From assembly GCA_966211965.1 (NCBI GenBank), contig CBIHON010000004.1, positions 62,001 through 126,000 on the forward strand: 64,000 nucleotides of DNA. Reading direction: 5' to 3'. Positions 53,801 to 60,695 of this stretch are shown here, one piece after another. A model generated the notes under the pieces. That model worked only from the letters and a program-made list of their open reading frames with translations. It made no database searches and was not told the DNA's origin. The stretch is from CBIHON01 sp966211965 (GTDB lineage Bacteria; Pseudomonadota; Gammaproteobacteria; Burkholderiales; Burkholderiaceae_D). Position numbers and translations under genes: made by a program. The stretch's first letter is position 1. Every line of letters begins with the position of its first letter.

Positions 53801-54154
53801 TCGCTGACGGTGCGGCGCGTGACGCAACGTTTGCTCGCGCGTGAAGGTTATCAAGTCGTGCTGGCAAAAGACGGCGTCGATGCGCTGGAACATTTGCAAT
53901 CGATCACTCCCGATGTGATGCTGGTCGATATCGAGATGCCGCGCATGGACGGATTCGACCTGACCCGCAACGTACGCGGCGATGAGCGGACCCGCCATAT
54001 TCCGATCATCATGATTACTTCGCGCACGGCGACCAAGCATCGCAATTATGCGATGGAACTTGGCGTCAACGAATATCTCGGCAAACCGTATCAGGAAGAG
54101 GCGTTGCTCAATTCGATTGCTGGCTTTGTCAAGAAAGAGCCGACGGTTATTTGA
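47846..54154 (+). CDS. chpA: ChpA/PilL, hybrid CheA-type kinase of the Chp system
   Basis: The 2102-residue protein is a CheA-type kinase with several phosphotransfer domains. A degenerate Hpt-like segment lies near His65 (QAHGALQMVDIEGV). Clear Hpt motifs are at His761 (FHTLKGSGRMVGL), His1016 (AAHSLAGSSATVGF) and His1349 (LLHTIKGSARMAG). Acidic Pro/Glu-rich linkers lie at about 845-935 and 1110-1300. The dimerisation helix region begins about 1480 and the ATPase core about 1650 (LLRNAIVHGIESRE, FSDDGQGLNLNRI, GFSTASEITELAGRGVGMDVV). A CheW-like domain and a C-terminal receiver with Asp2028 (MLVDIEMPRMDGFD) finish it. ATG 47846 follows a GCGAGG site. Confidence 0.93.
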   Translation: MTTPSSAFPQGTRDSFDTGPLSWVMSEIRDALARSKASLNEAVTLEADTQSTPLRHAKTYLHQAHGALQMVDIEGVAIITETIEDMLDRMDAGHLTLTSEIAQTVATAYQALIEYLEELLAGGMHQPVRLFPYYRSLLEARGAERIHPADLFFPNLAIRPQLPPLEPPAAGQVSSYTSLRQRFERSLLPFLKSTEGAAEQANAGNMRDIIKEVEQLQSNPQSRAFWWVMHGFAEAVAGGHVHNELYVKQLFARINLQIRRLSEGSASIAERLLRDALFFIAGAKDPSPRVRQIRQAYQLDGQVPADYEKKRYGQIDTDALSAAKEHLSNAKNFWNRIAGGDISVAQSFEQQMNALTEAGGKLNSPSLLKLLRELSGIARHAAHSNPGDSLGLEMATSLLFVENALNQINHLSETFAERADAMTARLLSIVSGEPPAQSAQWLDEMSREAQQKQTMLALGGEMQSSLRQVEKLLDEYFRDPSQRAGLAEIEKTLHQIEGALAILDQDDAVRAIQHTQSAVKHFAESETVPELEEFQHVARNVGALSFFIETLQLQPDGAKKRFTFDDELGVFHANLIEKNVVPQVAQDHEVEFLSESAMDADAGAADSDVHEIQTVEEELAFHQQQSAELAVSLTAEPNNPELQEQLIESLEQVRLDATLLDNPEANDRAQAAIDILARPDFVPSQDNLAEIVTATAPVQAPVVPIPVPAAPATDEAIDAELLEIFLSEAEEVLECVKETVPESRNEPYNQDHLTTLRRSFHTLKGSGRMVGLNAFGEAAWSIEQVLNLRLSETRAGDADLYALLNKAVEVLGAWVEDLQTQGRSDRTPTALVRAAERIKLGGSFLYEEAPVAPEPQAPEKEPVPEPSVMTPIEAEPVAEEKTESTAVPEIIVEEEAPMILPQVEEVMLSDADLAALRGDDNLAVAVPEEVPQIPSLEAAGEAEPIAEVIDFPTMPTPEAKRDDNVKRIGDIEISVPLHNIYLAETDELVRFLSQDISEWRHEPDRHVNTQAVHAAHSLAGSSATVGFRSIQEVAHGLEMVLQYLARKPVKLLDSEYDTLEHGVDRIRFMLQMFALGEMPDHEPQQVQILEYLLSEISARAEHKPEDVFALPPVGVGPDVIAEEQLAEPLAPLPEAQPEPASELEILAAAEQELLSVFEAEPVPEPSPEIESVPAVLAESEPPTIAGEHEPEIEPQILAGPEDISLAQAEAMIAPEPEALPVMASEPAPIAAVDIAEPEPITAMDLAPAAAFDAEPVTALPEAAMSEPESEPAASEAVPADLVIEPVYAHDEVSVADSAPTIKDELDADLLPVFLEEGRDMLPQVGQALRSWQQKPDDFKSPQSLLRLLHTIKGSARMAGAMILGQHTHEMETRIEHMMRSGNPTSKAIDDLLSSHDQSLQLFEELQNPQEGKSAAAVVVPKDEPKEEPRVVPEAAKPASESAPVSEMVVLPSVMPIRTGSFAAPIRPAAEPVKPNAPVPLVRVRADILDRLVNQAGEVSISRSKLENEVGTLRLSLAELTENISRLRDQLREIEMQAETQITSRMAHSADREFDPLEFDRFTRLQELTRMMAESVNDVGSVQQNLARTVENANTDLVMQARLTRDLQQDLMRVRMIQFASISERLYRVTRQASKEVDKRVNLDIRGSNVEIDRGVLEKMAGPFEHLLRNAIVHGIESREARLAAGKNEVGELLVEIRQEGNEVVIQFSDDGQGLNLNRIRNKARETGLLADDEDMSDSEVTDLIFHPGFSTASEITELAGRGVGMDVVRSEAAGLGGRVAIRSEPGKGAHFTIHLPLTLAVTQVVILTTGGKTYAVPSVLVEQVQQLKTNQLAAAYNEGAVIWQGNRVPMYYLSTLLGDTAATAVAQQYSPLMILKSGDERVAIHVDEILGNREVVVKNIGPQLARMIGIAGATVLGSGEIVLILNPVPLAHRAGGHDSQRAPRLIPSDAPPSMGAIAEMAQPEGLKSEPVQGLRTQHIVMVVDDSLTVRRVTQRLLAREGYQVVLAKDGVDALEHLQSITPDVMLVDIEMPRMDGFDLTRNVRGDERTRHIPIIMITSRTATKHRNYAMELGVNEYLGKPYQEEALLNSIAGFVKKEPTVI

Positions 54155-54247
54155 GGCTGAAGGAAATCGTCGCATCAGTATTTTGGGGCAGCCGCCGGCA
54201 TGCCGTCGGTAGCGATAGCAAAGCTTCTTTCTTTCGAGCGCAAGATC

Positions 54248-55933
54248 ATGAGCATGCAGTTCGAAGACTTCGGTTCAACCAGCGCGGCGCCGCAGCCAAG
54301 CCCGGCGCCGCGGCCGGAGCGCAGTGTCCCGCCGATTGCCGCGGTGGCCGATGCCAGTGCCGGCCAGTTCGAAGATTTCAGTGTACCAAGCGGCACTGCC
54401 TCGTCCGCGCCGGCAGCAAGCCCGCCTCAGGCGGACGTACAGCCGATTGTCCCGGCGCCTGCCGCCGTCGGCTCGCCGAATGAGCGTTTTGCTGCCTTGG
54501 CTGCGGCAGTGGAAGCTGCGCTGAAAGGCGACCTGAGCGTCCCTCTGCCCTTGGCCGGCAATGATAAATTGACTGTGCTGGCCAGGAATCTGCACCAGCT
54601 ATTCGGTTTGATGCGCACCACCGGCGCGCTGCCCGGCGGTGCTGCGCAACAGCATGGCGCTGGTGCAGCAATGACGCATCAGGACCTGTTGAAGGCCAAT
54701 GCGCGCCTGGAATACCTGATCGCCAATACCCCGGCCATCATCTACAGCAGCGTCCCGACCGGCGATTTCAAGATGACCTTCGTCAGCGACAATGCCTCCC
54801 GCGTGCTCGATTACAAGCCGGAAGAAATGGTGGCCGATCCCAACTTCTGGTTTGACCATATCCATCCTGATGATGTGCCGACCATTTTTTCCAGCCTGGC
54901 GTTGGTGTTTTCAGAGGGCCGGCGTGCCTACGAATACCGCTTCAAGGCCAAGGATGGGCGCTATCTATGGATGCACGACAGCCTGCGCCTGATTCGCGAT
55001 GAAGCCGGCAATCCGTTGGAGGTAGTCGGTTCGCTGACCGACATCACCGACCGCAAATTGATGGAAGAAGCGCTGCAAAAAAAAGGGGACGAGCAGCGCT
55101 TGCTGATCAATCAATTGCAGGAAACCCAGGCGCAATTGTTGCAGTCCGAAAAAATGGCATCCATCGGTCAACTGGCTGCCGGCATCGCACATGAAATCAA
55201 TAATCCCGTGGGTTTCGTCAACTCCAATATGGGGGCCCTGCGCACTTATGTCGATACCTTGTTCGGCGTCATCGATGGTTACGACCAGGTGCTTGCGGCA
55301 ATGCCTGGCCATCAAGAGGCGGCTGCGGCCATTGCCCAACTGAAGAAACAGGCCGACCTTCAGTTTCTGCGGGAGGACGTGTCGGAACTGGTCAAGGAAT
55401 CAATGGATGGTTTGAAGCGCGTGAAAGACATCGTGCAGTCTTTGAAGGATTTTTCGCACGTGGGTGAAACCGATTGGCAATTCGCCGACTTGCATCACGG
55501 AATCGACAGCACGCTTACGATCGCCAACAACGAATTCAAGTACAAGGCGACCGTCACCAAGGAGTACGGCACCCTGCCGCTGGTCAAATGCCTGGCATCG
55601 CAATTGAACCAGGTTTTCATGAACCTGATCGTCAATGCCTCCCATGCGATTCAGGAAAACGGCGTGATCACGATCCGCACCGGCTGCGAGAATGAGTGGG
55701 TGTGGGTAGAGATCGGCGATAGCGGCGTCGGCATTCCTGCCGAAAACCTGACGCGTATTTTTGAACCGTTTTTCACCACCAAACCGGTCGGCAAGGGGAC
55801 CGGCCTTGGGCTTTCTCTGTCCTACAACATCATCGCCAAACATGGTGGCCGGATCGACGTCGAAAGCGAGGTCGGCAAGGGGACGCGCTTTACTGTGCAC
55901 ATTCCTGTTGGCGGCCAGCCTGCTGCCACATGA
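54248..55933 (+). CDS. Soluble PAS sensor histidine kinase
   Basis: The 561-residue protein lacks membrane segments. Its disordered Ala/Pro-rich N terminus holds the motif QFEDF twice (residues about 4-8 and 39-43). A PAS domain of the PAS_3 type follows (LEYLIANTPAIIYSSVPTG, DHIHPDDVPTIF, YEYRFKAKDGRYLW). The HisKA domain has His315 in GIAHEINNPVGF, and the ATPase domain is complete (QVFMNLIVNASHAI, DSGVGIP, FFTTKPVGKGTGLGLSLSYN). This NtrB-like kinase is 93 bp after chpA, so it may be part of the same operon. Its kinase core is close in sequence to those of the two kinases on the opposite strand, suggesting duplication. Confidence 0.85.
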   Translation: MSMQFEDFGSTSAAPQPSPAPRPERSVPPIAAVADASAGQFEDFSVPSGTASSAPAASPPQADVQPIVPAPAAVGSPNERFAALAAAVEAALKGDLSVPLPLAGNDKLTVLARNLHQLFGLMRTTGALPGGAAQQHGAGAAMTHQDLLKANARLEYLIANTPAIIYSSVPTGDFKMTFVSDNASRVLDYKPEEMVADPNFWFDHIHPDDVPTIFSSLALVFSEGRRAYEYRFKAKDGRYLWMHDSLRLIRDEAGNPLEVVGSLTDITDRKLMEEALQKKGDEQRLLINQLQETQAQLLQSEKMASIGQLAAGIAHEINNPVGFVNSNMGALRTYVDTLFGVIDGYDQVLAAMPGHQEAAAAIAQLKKQADLQFLREDVSELVKESMDGLKRVKDIVQSLKDFSHVGETDWQFADLHHGIDSTLTIANNEFKYKATVTKEYGTLPLVKCLASQLNQVFMNLIVNASHAIQENGVITIRTGCENEWVWVEIGDSGVGIPAENLTRIFEPFFTTKPVGKGTGLGLSLSYNIIAKHGGRIDVESEVGKGTRFTVHIPVGGQPAAT

Positions 55934-55960
55934 AGACATGAATGCATCTTGAACAGCTTC

Positions 55961-58192
55961 TTATTCCGGCCCCAGTACGCGAAACACTTCGTCAATAGTG
56001 GTCAAGCCGCGTTGTACCTTGTCGAAAGCATCGTCGCGCATGGTGTTGAAGCCATTGTCGTGCGCGCAGCGGGCAATTTCCGTGATCGGCGCCTGTCCGG
56101 CAATCAAGTGGCGCAGATTGTCGTTCGGCGCCAATACCTCATATAGTCCGACCCGGCCTTTGTAGCCGGTGTGGAAACAGGCCTGGCAACCGCGTCCTTT
56201 AGAAGACGACGCCATTCCGCCGGCAAAGCGTCCTCCCAGACGCTGCACCACTGCCTGGTCCGGTACGACGGACTCGCTGCAATGTTCGCAAATACGCCGC
56301 ACCAGGCGTTGTGCGATGATCGCCTGCAGCGCCGTCGCCGCGACGAAAGGTTTGAGTCCAAGATCGAAAAGCCGCGAAATCGTCGCCAGAGCAGAGTTGG
56401 TATGCAATGTCGAAAATACCTGGTGGCCGGTTAGCGCGGCATGGAAAGCGACTTCGGCCGTTTCGATATCGCGGATTTCCCCGATCAGCAGAACATCCGG
56501 GTCCTGGCGCAAAATCGCGCGCAATATCAATGGAAAGGTGAGTCCGATCTTTTCGCGCACCAGCACCTGGCCGGCTGAATCAAGGTAATACTCGACCGGG
56601 TCTTCGATCGTGATGTAGTTTTTCTCCGATGTGGCGCCGGTTTGCAGCAAGCTGTAGAGAGTGGTGGTTTTGCCGCTGCCGGTCGGGCCCGTCGCCAGCA
56701 GAATGCCTTGCGGTTTTTCGCTGGCATAGCGGATGCGGGCCAGGTTTTCCGTGCCGAATCCAAGCGCATCGAGACTGAGCACGGCCGAGTTCCGGTCGAG
56801 AATCCGCATCACCATTTTCTCGCCATTGATGGTCGGCAGCGTCGAGATTCTCAAGTCAACCACGCGTTTCGGCGTTTTGACGGTGATGCGTCCATCTTGC
56901 GGCCGGCGCCGCTCCGAAATATCGAGTTCGGACATGACCTTGATACGCGATACGATCGACTGATGCATATTGTGCGGGATCTGCATCTTGTCGATCAACA
57001 CGCCGTCGATGCGCAACCGCACGATCACATTCTTGGCGCGCGGCTGAATATGGATATCCGATGCACCGAGCCGGATCGCCTCAAGCAGGATCGAATTCAC
57101 CAGGCGGATCGCAGGCGGTTCCTCGGTTTCGCGCAGCAGGTCATCAAGCGACAGATCGGCATCATCCTCGATTACGATCTCGATACCTTCGTAGGGGTCG
57201 GGAGCGCCGATTGTCACTTCGAGGTCGGCCAGGTCCATCGCCGCCATCTTGTAGACTTCCGGAATACGGCGCTGGATGGCGCCGGTCGTTGCCAGGACCG
57301 GCACGATCTCAAGCCCGGTCACGAAGCGCAGGTCTTCGATCAAGCCGGCATCGAGCGGATCTGCCATGGCCAGGGTCAGGCGCTTGCCCGCGACGGTCAG
57401 CGGCAGCACGAATTGGCGTTTGCAAAGTGCAACCGGCACCAGCGATGCAACCGCCGCATCGACGTTGAACTCGTTGAGCGTCACTTGCTGGATTTTGAGT
57501 TCCTTGCTGAGCAAGTCGTGAATTGCCTTCTCGGTGATCCAGCCGCGTTCGATGATCAGCTTGATCATCGCTTCCTTGCGCTGCGGCTGAAGCGCAAGCA
57601 ATTCCTGCATTTGCGCGCTGCTCAGCAAGCCCTGCTTGTTCAGCATGAAAGCGAGCTGGCTGCGCGTGGATACGCTGAATTTCGCGAGATGCTCGATCTC
57701 TTTGGATTTTTGCTGATTGTCCTGCTTTAGCGCGTTGTTCTTCTGGATCAGTTCATACTGCTCCAGGGCCAAGGCCACGGTCACCCGCAAATCATCATCA
57801 TTCCATGGCTTGAGGATGAATTTGTAGACGGCCCCGGTCTTCATTGCGCTGATGACTGCATTCACGTCCGCATGGCCGGTCAGCATGATGCGGATGGTGC
57901 CGGGACGAATCGTGCGCGCTTGCTTCAGCAATTCGCCGCCGTTCATGCCGGGCATCATGTAATCGCTGATGATGAGTTGGAACGATTCGCGCCCCAGCTT
58001 CTCCAGCGCATCTTTCGGATCGCCGCAGGTGACGACGTCATAATTTTCCTGTCGGAATACGCGCCGCAATGCCGCCAGCACGCCGGGTTCGTCGTCAACC
58101 AGCAAGATGCGGTAGGGCGCTGCTTTTCCGGAATCGGTATCCTGCGGCGCAGCCTCGCCAGTGAACAGATGCGCGAAATTGGCGGCGCTCAT
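55961..58192 (-). CDS. Receiver domain fused to a PilB/GspE-type ATPase
   Basis: The 743-residue protein has a receiver domain (RILLVDDEPG, Asp77 in LIISDYMMPGMNG, LKPW) at residues about 27-150. An MshEN/T2SS-E N-terminal domain (about 195-340) comes next. The secretion/pilus ATPase core has Walker A GPTGSGKTTT (502-509), Asp box ITIEDPVEYY, Walker B LIGEIRDIETAEVAFHAALTGHQV and the zinc-binding CEHC...CQAC pairs. PilB and GspE power pilus or secretion assembly. A receiver on such an ATPase is uncommon and implies phosphorylation control of motor function. Its ATG overlaps the upstream kinase gene by 4 bp. It is the last gene of the minus-strand operon, 27 bp from the convergent PAS kinase. 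Confidence 0.88.
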   Translation of the reverse strand: MSAANFAHLFTGEAAPQDTDSGKAAPYRILLVDDEPGVLAALRRVFRQENYDVVTCGDPKDALEKLGRESFQLIISDYMMPGMNGGELLKQARTIRPGTIRIMLTGHADVNAVISAMKTGAVYKFILKPWNDDDLRVTVALALEQYELIQKNNALKQDNQQKSKEIEHLAKFSVSTRSQLAFMLNKQGLLSSAQMQELLALQPQRKEAMIKLIIERGWITEKAIHDLLSKELKIQQVTLNEFNVDAAVASLVPVALCKRQFVLPLTVAGKRLTLAMADPLDAGLIEDLRFVTGLEIVPVLATTGAIQRRIPEVYKMAAMDLADLEVTIGAPDPYEGIEIVIEDDADLSLDDLLRETEEPPAIRLVNSILLEAIRLGASDIHIQPRAKNVIVRLRIDGVLIDKMQIPHNMHQSIVSRIKVMSELDISERRRPQDGRITVKTPKRVVDLRISTLPTINGEKMVMRILDRNSAVLSLDALGFGTENLARIRYASEKPQGILLATGPTGSGKTTTLYSLLQTGATSEKNYITIEDPVEYYLDSAGQVLVREKIGLTFPLILRAILRQDPDVLLIGEIRDIETAEVAFHAALTGHQVFSTLHTNSALATISRLFDLGLKPFVAATALQAIIAQRLVRRICEHCSESVVPDQAVVQRLGGRFAGGMASSSKGRGCQACFHTGYKGRVGLYEVLAPNDNLRHLIAGQAPITEIARCAHDNGFNTMRDDAFDKVQRGLTTIDEVFRVLGPE

Positions 58193-59433
58193 GGTGCGAG
58201 CCCCGCGGCCGCCTTGCTTGCAAGAGGCAGGACGATGGTAAATGTGCTGCCCATGCCGGGGGCGCTTTCCACTTCGATGCGGCCGCCGTGCGCGGTGGCG
58301 ATATCGTGGCTCACCGTCAGGCCGAGGCCCATGCCTTTGCCAACGTCGCGCGTCGTGAAAAACGGATCGAAAATACGGCTCAGGATGTCCGGCGCCATGC
58401 CGCAGCCGTCATCGTTGACCGCAATCCGGGCTTCGCTTCCCTCCTGCCACATCGACACGCGAATTCTGCCTGGACCCGGAATGGCGTGCACGGCGTTTTG
58501 GATGATTGAAAGCAGCATTTGATTGATTCGTCCCTGGTCGCCCATGATGTGCGGTACCGGCTGCAAATCCAGTTCCAGCACGATCTCTTGCCGCAGTTGA
58601 TCGGCAACGATGCCGGCCACGCTGCGCACCGCCTCGCCCAGATCGACTGCTCCGGATTCCGCATAGTTGACGTTTGCATATTTCTTGAGGTTGGTCACGA
58701 TGCGCGAAACGCGATCGGCACCGTTGATCGACTCCGTCAGCAGGATCGGGAAATCTTCCAGCAGGAAATCCATGTCGGCGGCACGCCAGGCGCGCTCGGC
58801 TTCGCCGGCATTGCCTGCACGAAAAGCGGCCAGCACCTTGCCTATTTTTTCGACATAGGTGAGCGAGGTGCTGGCGTTGCTGCGGATGAAGCCGATCGGG
58901 TTGTTGATTTCGTGCGCCATGCCGGCGGCCAGGCTGCCGACCGAAGCCATTTTTTCACTCAAGTAAAGCTGGCGCTGGGCGCGGGTAATGGTCGCCACCT
59001 GGGCTTCGACGCGCCGCTCCAGTTGCGCGGCCAGATCGCGGTAGCGCGCCTCGGATTCTTGCAGCGCCGCATGTTTGCGTTGCAAGGCGGCATAGTCCGC
59101 ATTGACGGCTTCGACGTGCAGGTCGGCCGCCATGCGATAACTGCAGGCGCCGCAGAGCAGCAATTCGAGCCAGGCCGCGCTCGCTGCGACTTGTTCGCGG
59201 GCCGGGCCGAATGCCTGTAACTGGCCCACGACGTCGATATTGACGCGCAGCGGGGCTGCCGTGGCATCGCCGGCCGGGGCAGTGTCCGGTCCCAATACGA
59301 GCTGGCCTGCGGCATCGACGATGCGCCAATGCGTGCCCAGAGAAGCGTTCAACGCCAGCTTGAGTCTGGCCAGTGGAATTGCCGCCAGCAATTCGCCGAG
59401 TTCGAAATCGCGGTCAAACTGCGCGGAACTCAA
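58189..59433 (-). CDS. Soluble histidine kinase
   Basis: The 414-residue kinase has a variable N-terminal domain (1-110) with a CGAC motif at 94-97, possibly a metal or redox site. A coiled coil follows (about 110-160). The HisKA domain has His174 in GMAHEINNPIGFIRS. The ATPase domain shows QMLLSIIQNAVHAI, DDGCGMAPD and FFTTRDVGKGMGLGLTVSH. It overlaps the GTPase gene and the receiver-ATPase gene by 4 bp on either side, so it probably phosphorylates the receiver of that ATPase. Confidence 0.85.
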   Translation of the reverse strand: MSSAQFDRDFELGELLAAIPLARLKLALNASLGTHWRIVDAAGQLVLGPDTAPAGDATAAPLRVNIDVVGQLQAFGPAREQVAASAAWLELLLCGACSYRMAADLHVEAVNADYAALQRKHAALQESEARYRDLAAQLERRVEAQVATITRAQRQLYLSEKMASVGSLAAGMAHEINNPIGFIRSNASTSLTYVEKIGKVLAAFRAGNAGEAERAWRAADMDFLLEDFPILLTESINGADRVSRIVTNLKKYANVNYAESGAVDLGEAVRSVAGIVADQLRQEIVLELDLQPVPHIMGDQGRINQMLLSIIQNAVHAIPGPGRIRVSMWQEGSEARIAVNDDGCGMAPDILSRIFDPFFTTRDVGKGMGLGLTVSHDIATAHGGRIEVESAPGMGSTFTIVLPLASKAAAGLAP

Positions 59434-60080
59434 GACCGGTCTCCTGCTGCTGCGACGAACGCAGCCCGGGATAAACCATGATCCGCCGACAGGCCGAATT
59501 CGTCGTCAAGGCAATCGTAGATATTGCCTAGCAAGGCGGTAAAGGTGGCGATGACGCCGCTGCCTTCCAGTGCCGAGGCGAAAAACAGCGGCCATGGCGC
59601 CTGCGACCAGCGGGCGCGGATTTCGTCCTCGCTGAGGATGTCCGCCAGATCGCGTTTGTTGAACTGGACCACCAGCGGCAAACGCGCCACATCGAAACCC
59701 AGGATGGCCGCATTGGACAGCAGATTGTCGAACGAGCTGCCGTTATTGACCGCTTGATTGCGCTGCGAGTCCGCGACAAATACCACACCGTCCGCACGCG
59801 ACAACACCGCCTTGCGAACGCCGTCGTGAACGACCTGTCCCGGCACCGTGAATACCTTGAACTTGACCAGCAAGCCTGAAGGCGCGGTAAATCCAAGCGG
59901 TAAAAGATCAAAAAACAAGGTGCGGTCGCCATCGGTTTCGAGCATCATCATTTCCCCCTTCAATTCAGGGGTCAGCAAGTCGTGCAGCCGCGTCAGGTTG
60001 GTCGTCTTGCCGGACAAGGCGGGGCCGTAATAGACGATCTTTACGGTGAGTCGTTTATGCAGCTCGTTCAATTCTGCCAT
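59430..60080 (-). CDS. MglA-like small Ras-type GTPase
   Basis: The 216-residue protein closely follows the Myxococcus MglA pattern: KIVYYGPALSGKTTNLTRLH with P-loop at residues 19-26, ETDGDRTLFFDLLPL (switch I region), FTVPGQVVHDGVRK as G3 (79-82), ADGVVFVADSQ, and NKRDL as G4 (141-145). MglA GTPases set cell polarity and direct motility motors, including type IV pili. No MglB-type activator is encoded in the window. The gene follows the receiver gene by 84 bp and overlaps the kinase gene by 4 bp. Confidence 0.9.
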   Translation of the reverse strand: MAELNELHKRLTVKIVYYGPALSGKTTNLTRLHDLLTPELKGEMMMLETDGDRTLFFDLLPLGFTAPSGLLVKFKVFTVPGQVVHDGVRKAVLSRADGVVFVADSQRNQAVNNGSSFDNLLSNAAILGFDVARLPLVVQFNKRDLADILSEDEIRARWSQAPWPLFFASALEGSGVIATFTALLGNIYDCLDDEFGLSADHGLSRAAFVAAAGDRS

Positions 60081-60164
60081 GATGGGAGCGATGTCTTGGT
60101 GGTTTCATTCGCCTTGCGAGATAGCCGAAGCTGCGCGGCTGTTTCAATTGCAGCCATATCCGGA

Positions 60165-60695
60165 TCAATCGAGATGCACCGAGCCGTCATCCCCCCACTT
60201 GACTTTGGTGATCCCCGGCTCCTCCTGTTCCAGACGCTTGGCTTCCAGCTCCTGCTTGGTCATTTCGCCGAACTGGGTCCGCAATTCATTGAACAGGCGC
60301 AGGTTTTCCATCGACTGATCGTACCGCACCAGGGCCAGTTCGATCGATTCGAGCAGATCCCCCGCATGCCAGGGCTTGGCGATAAAACGGAAAACCTCGG
60401 CTTGGTTGATCACGTTCATCAGCGTCTCGAACTCGGTGGAAGCGCTGAGCATCATGCGCACCGCGTCGGGCTGGATTTCCTTGAAGGCGCTGAGAAATTC
60501 CACGCCATTCATGTTCGGCATGCGGTAGTCCGAGATGACCAGATCGAAGGCAATTTCGTGAGCGCGCGCCAGTGCTCGTTGCGGCTCGGTGAACACTTCG
60601 ATGCGCCATTGTTCGTCGAAAGCGGCTTGCCGCAACGTTCGCTGCAACGCATGCAGTACGCTGACTTCATCGTCTACGACCAGAAAATTTCTCAT
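60165..60695 (-). CDS. Receiver-domain response regulator without output domain
   Basis: The 176-residue protein has a receiver (FLVVDDEVSV, Asp56 in LVISDYRMPNMNG, FRFIAKPWHA) and a C-terminal helical, Glu/Lys-rich tail (about 128-176) that may be a coiled coil. It lacks a DNA-binding part. It could pass phosphate or bind partners in the operon. Its start overlaps the HD-GYP gene by 4 bp. Confidence 0.85.
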   Translation of the reverse strand: MRNFLVVDDEVSVLHALQRTLRQAAFDEQWRIEVFTEPQRALARAHEIAFDLVISDYRMPNMNGVEFLSAFKEIQPDAVRMMLSASTEFETLMNVINQAEVFRFIAKPWHAGDLLESIELALVRYDQSMENLRLFNELRTQFGEMTKQELEAKRLEQEEPGITKVKWGDDGSVHLD

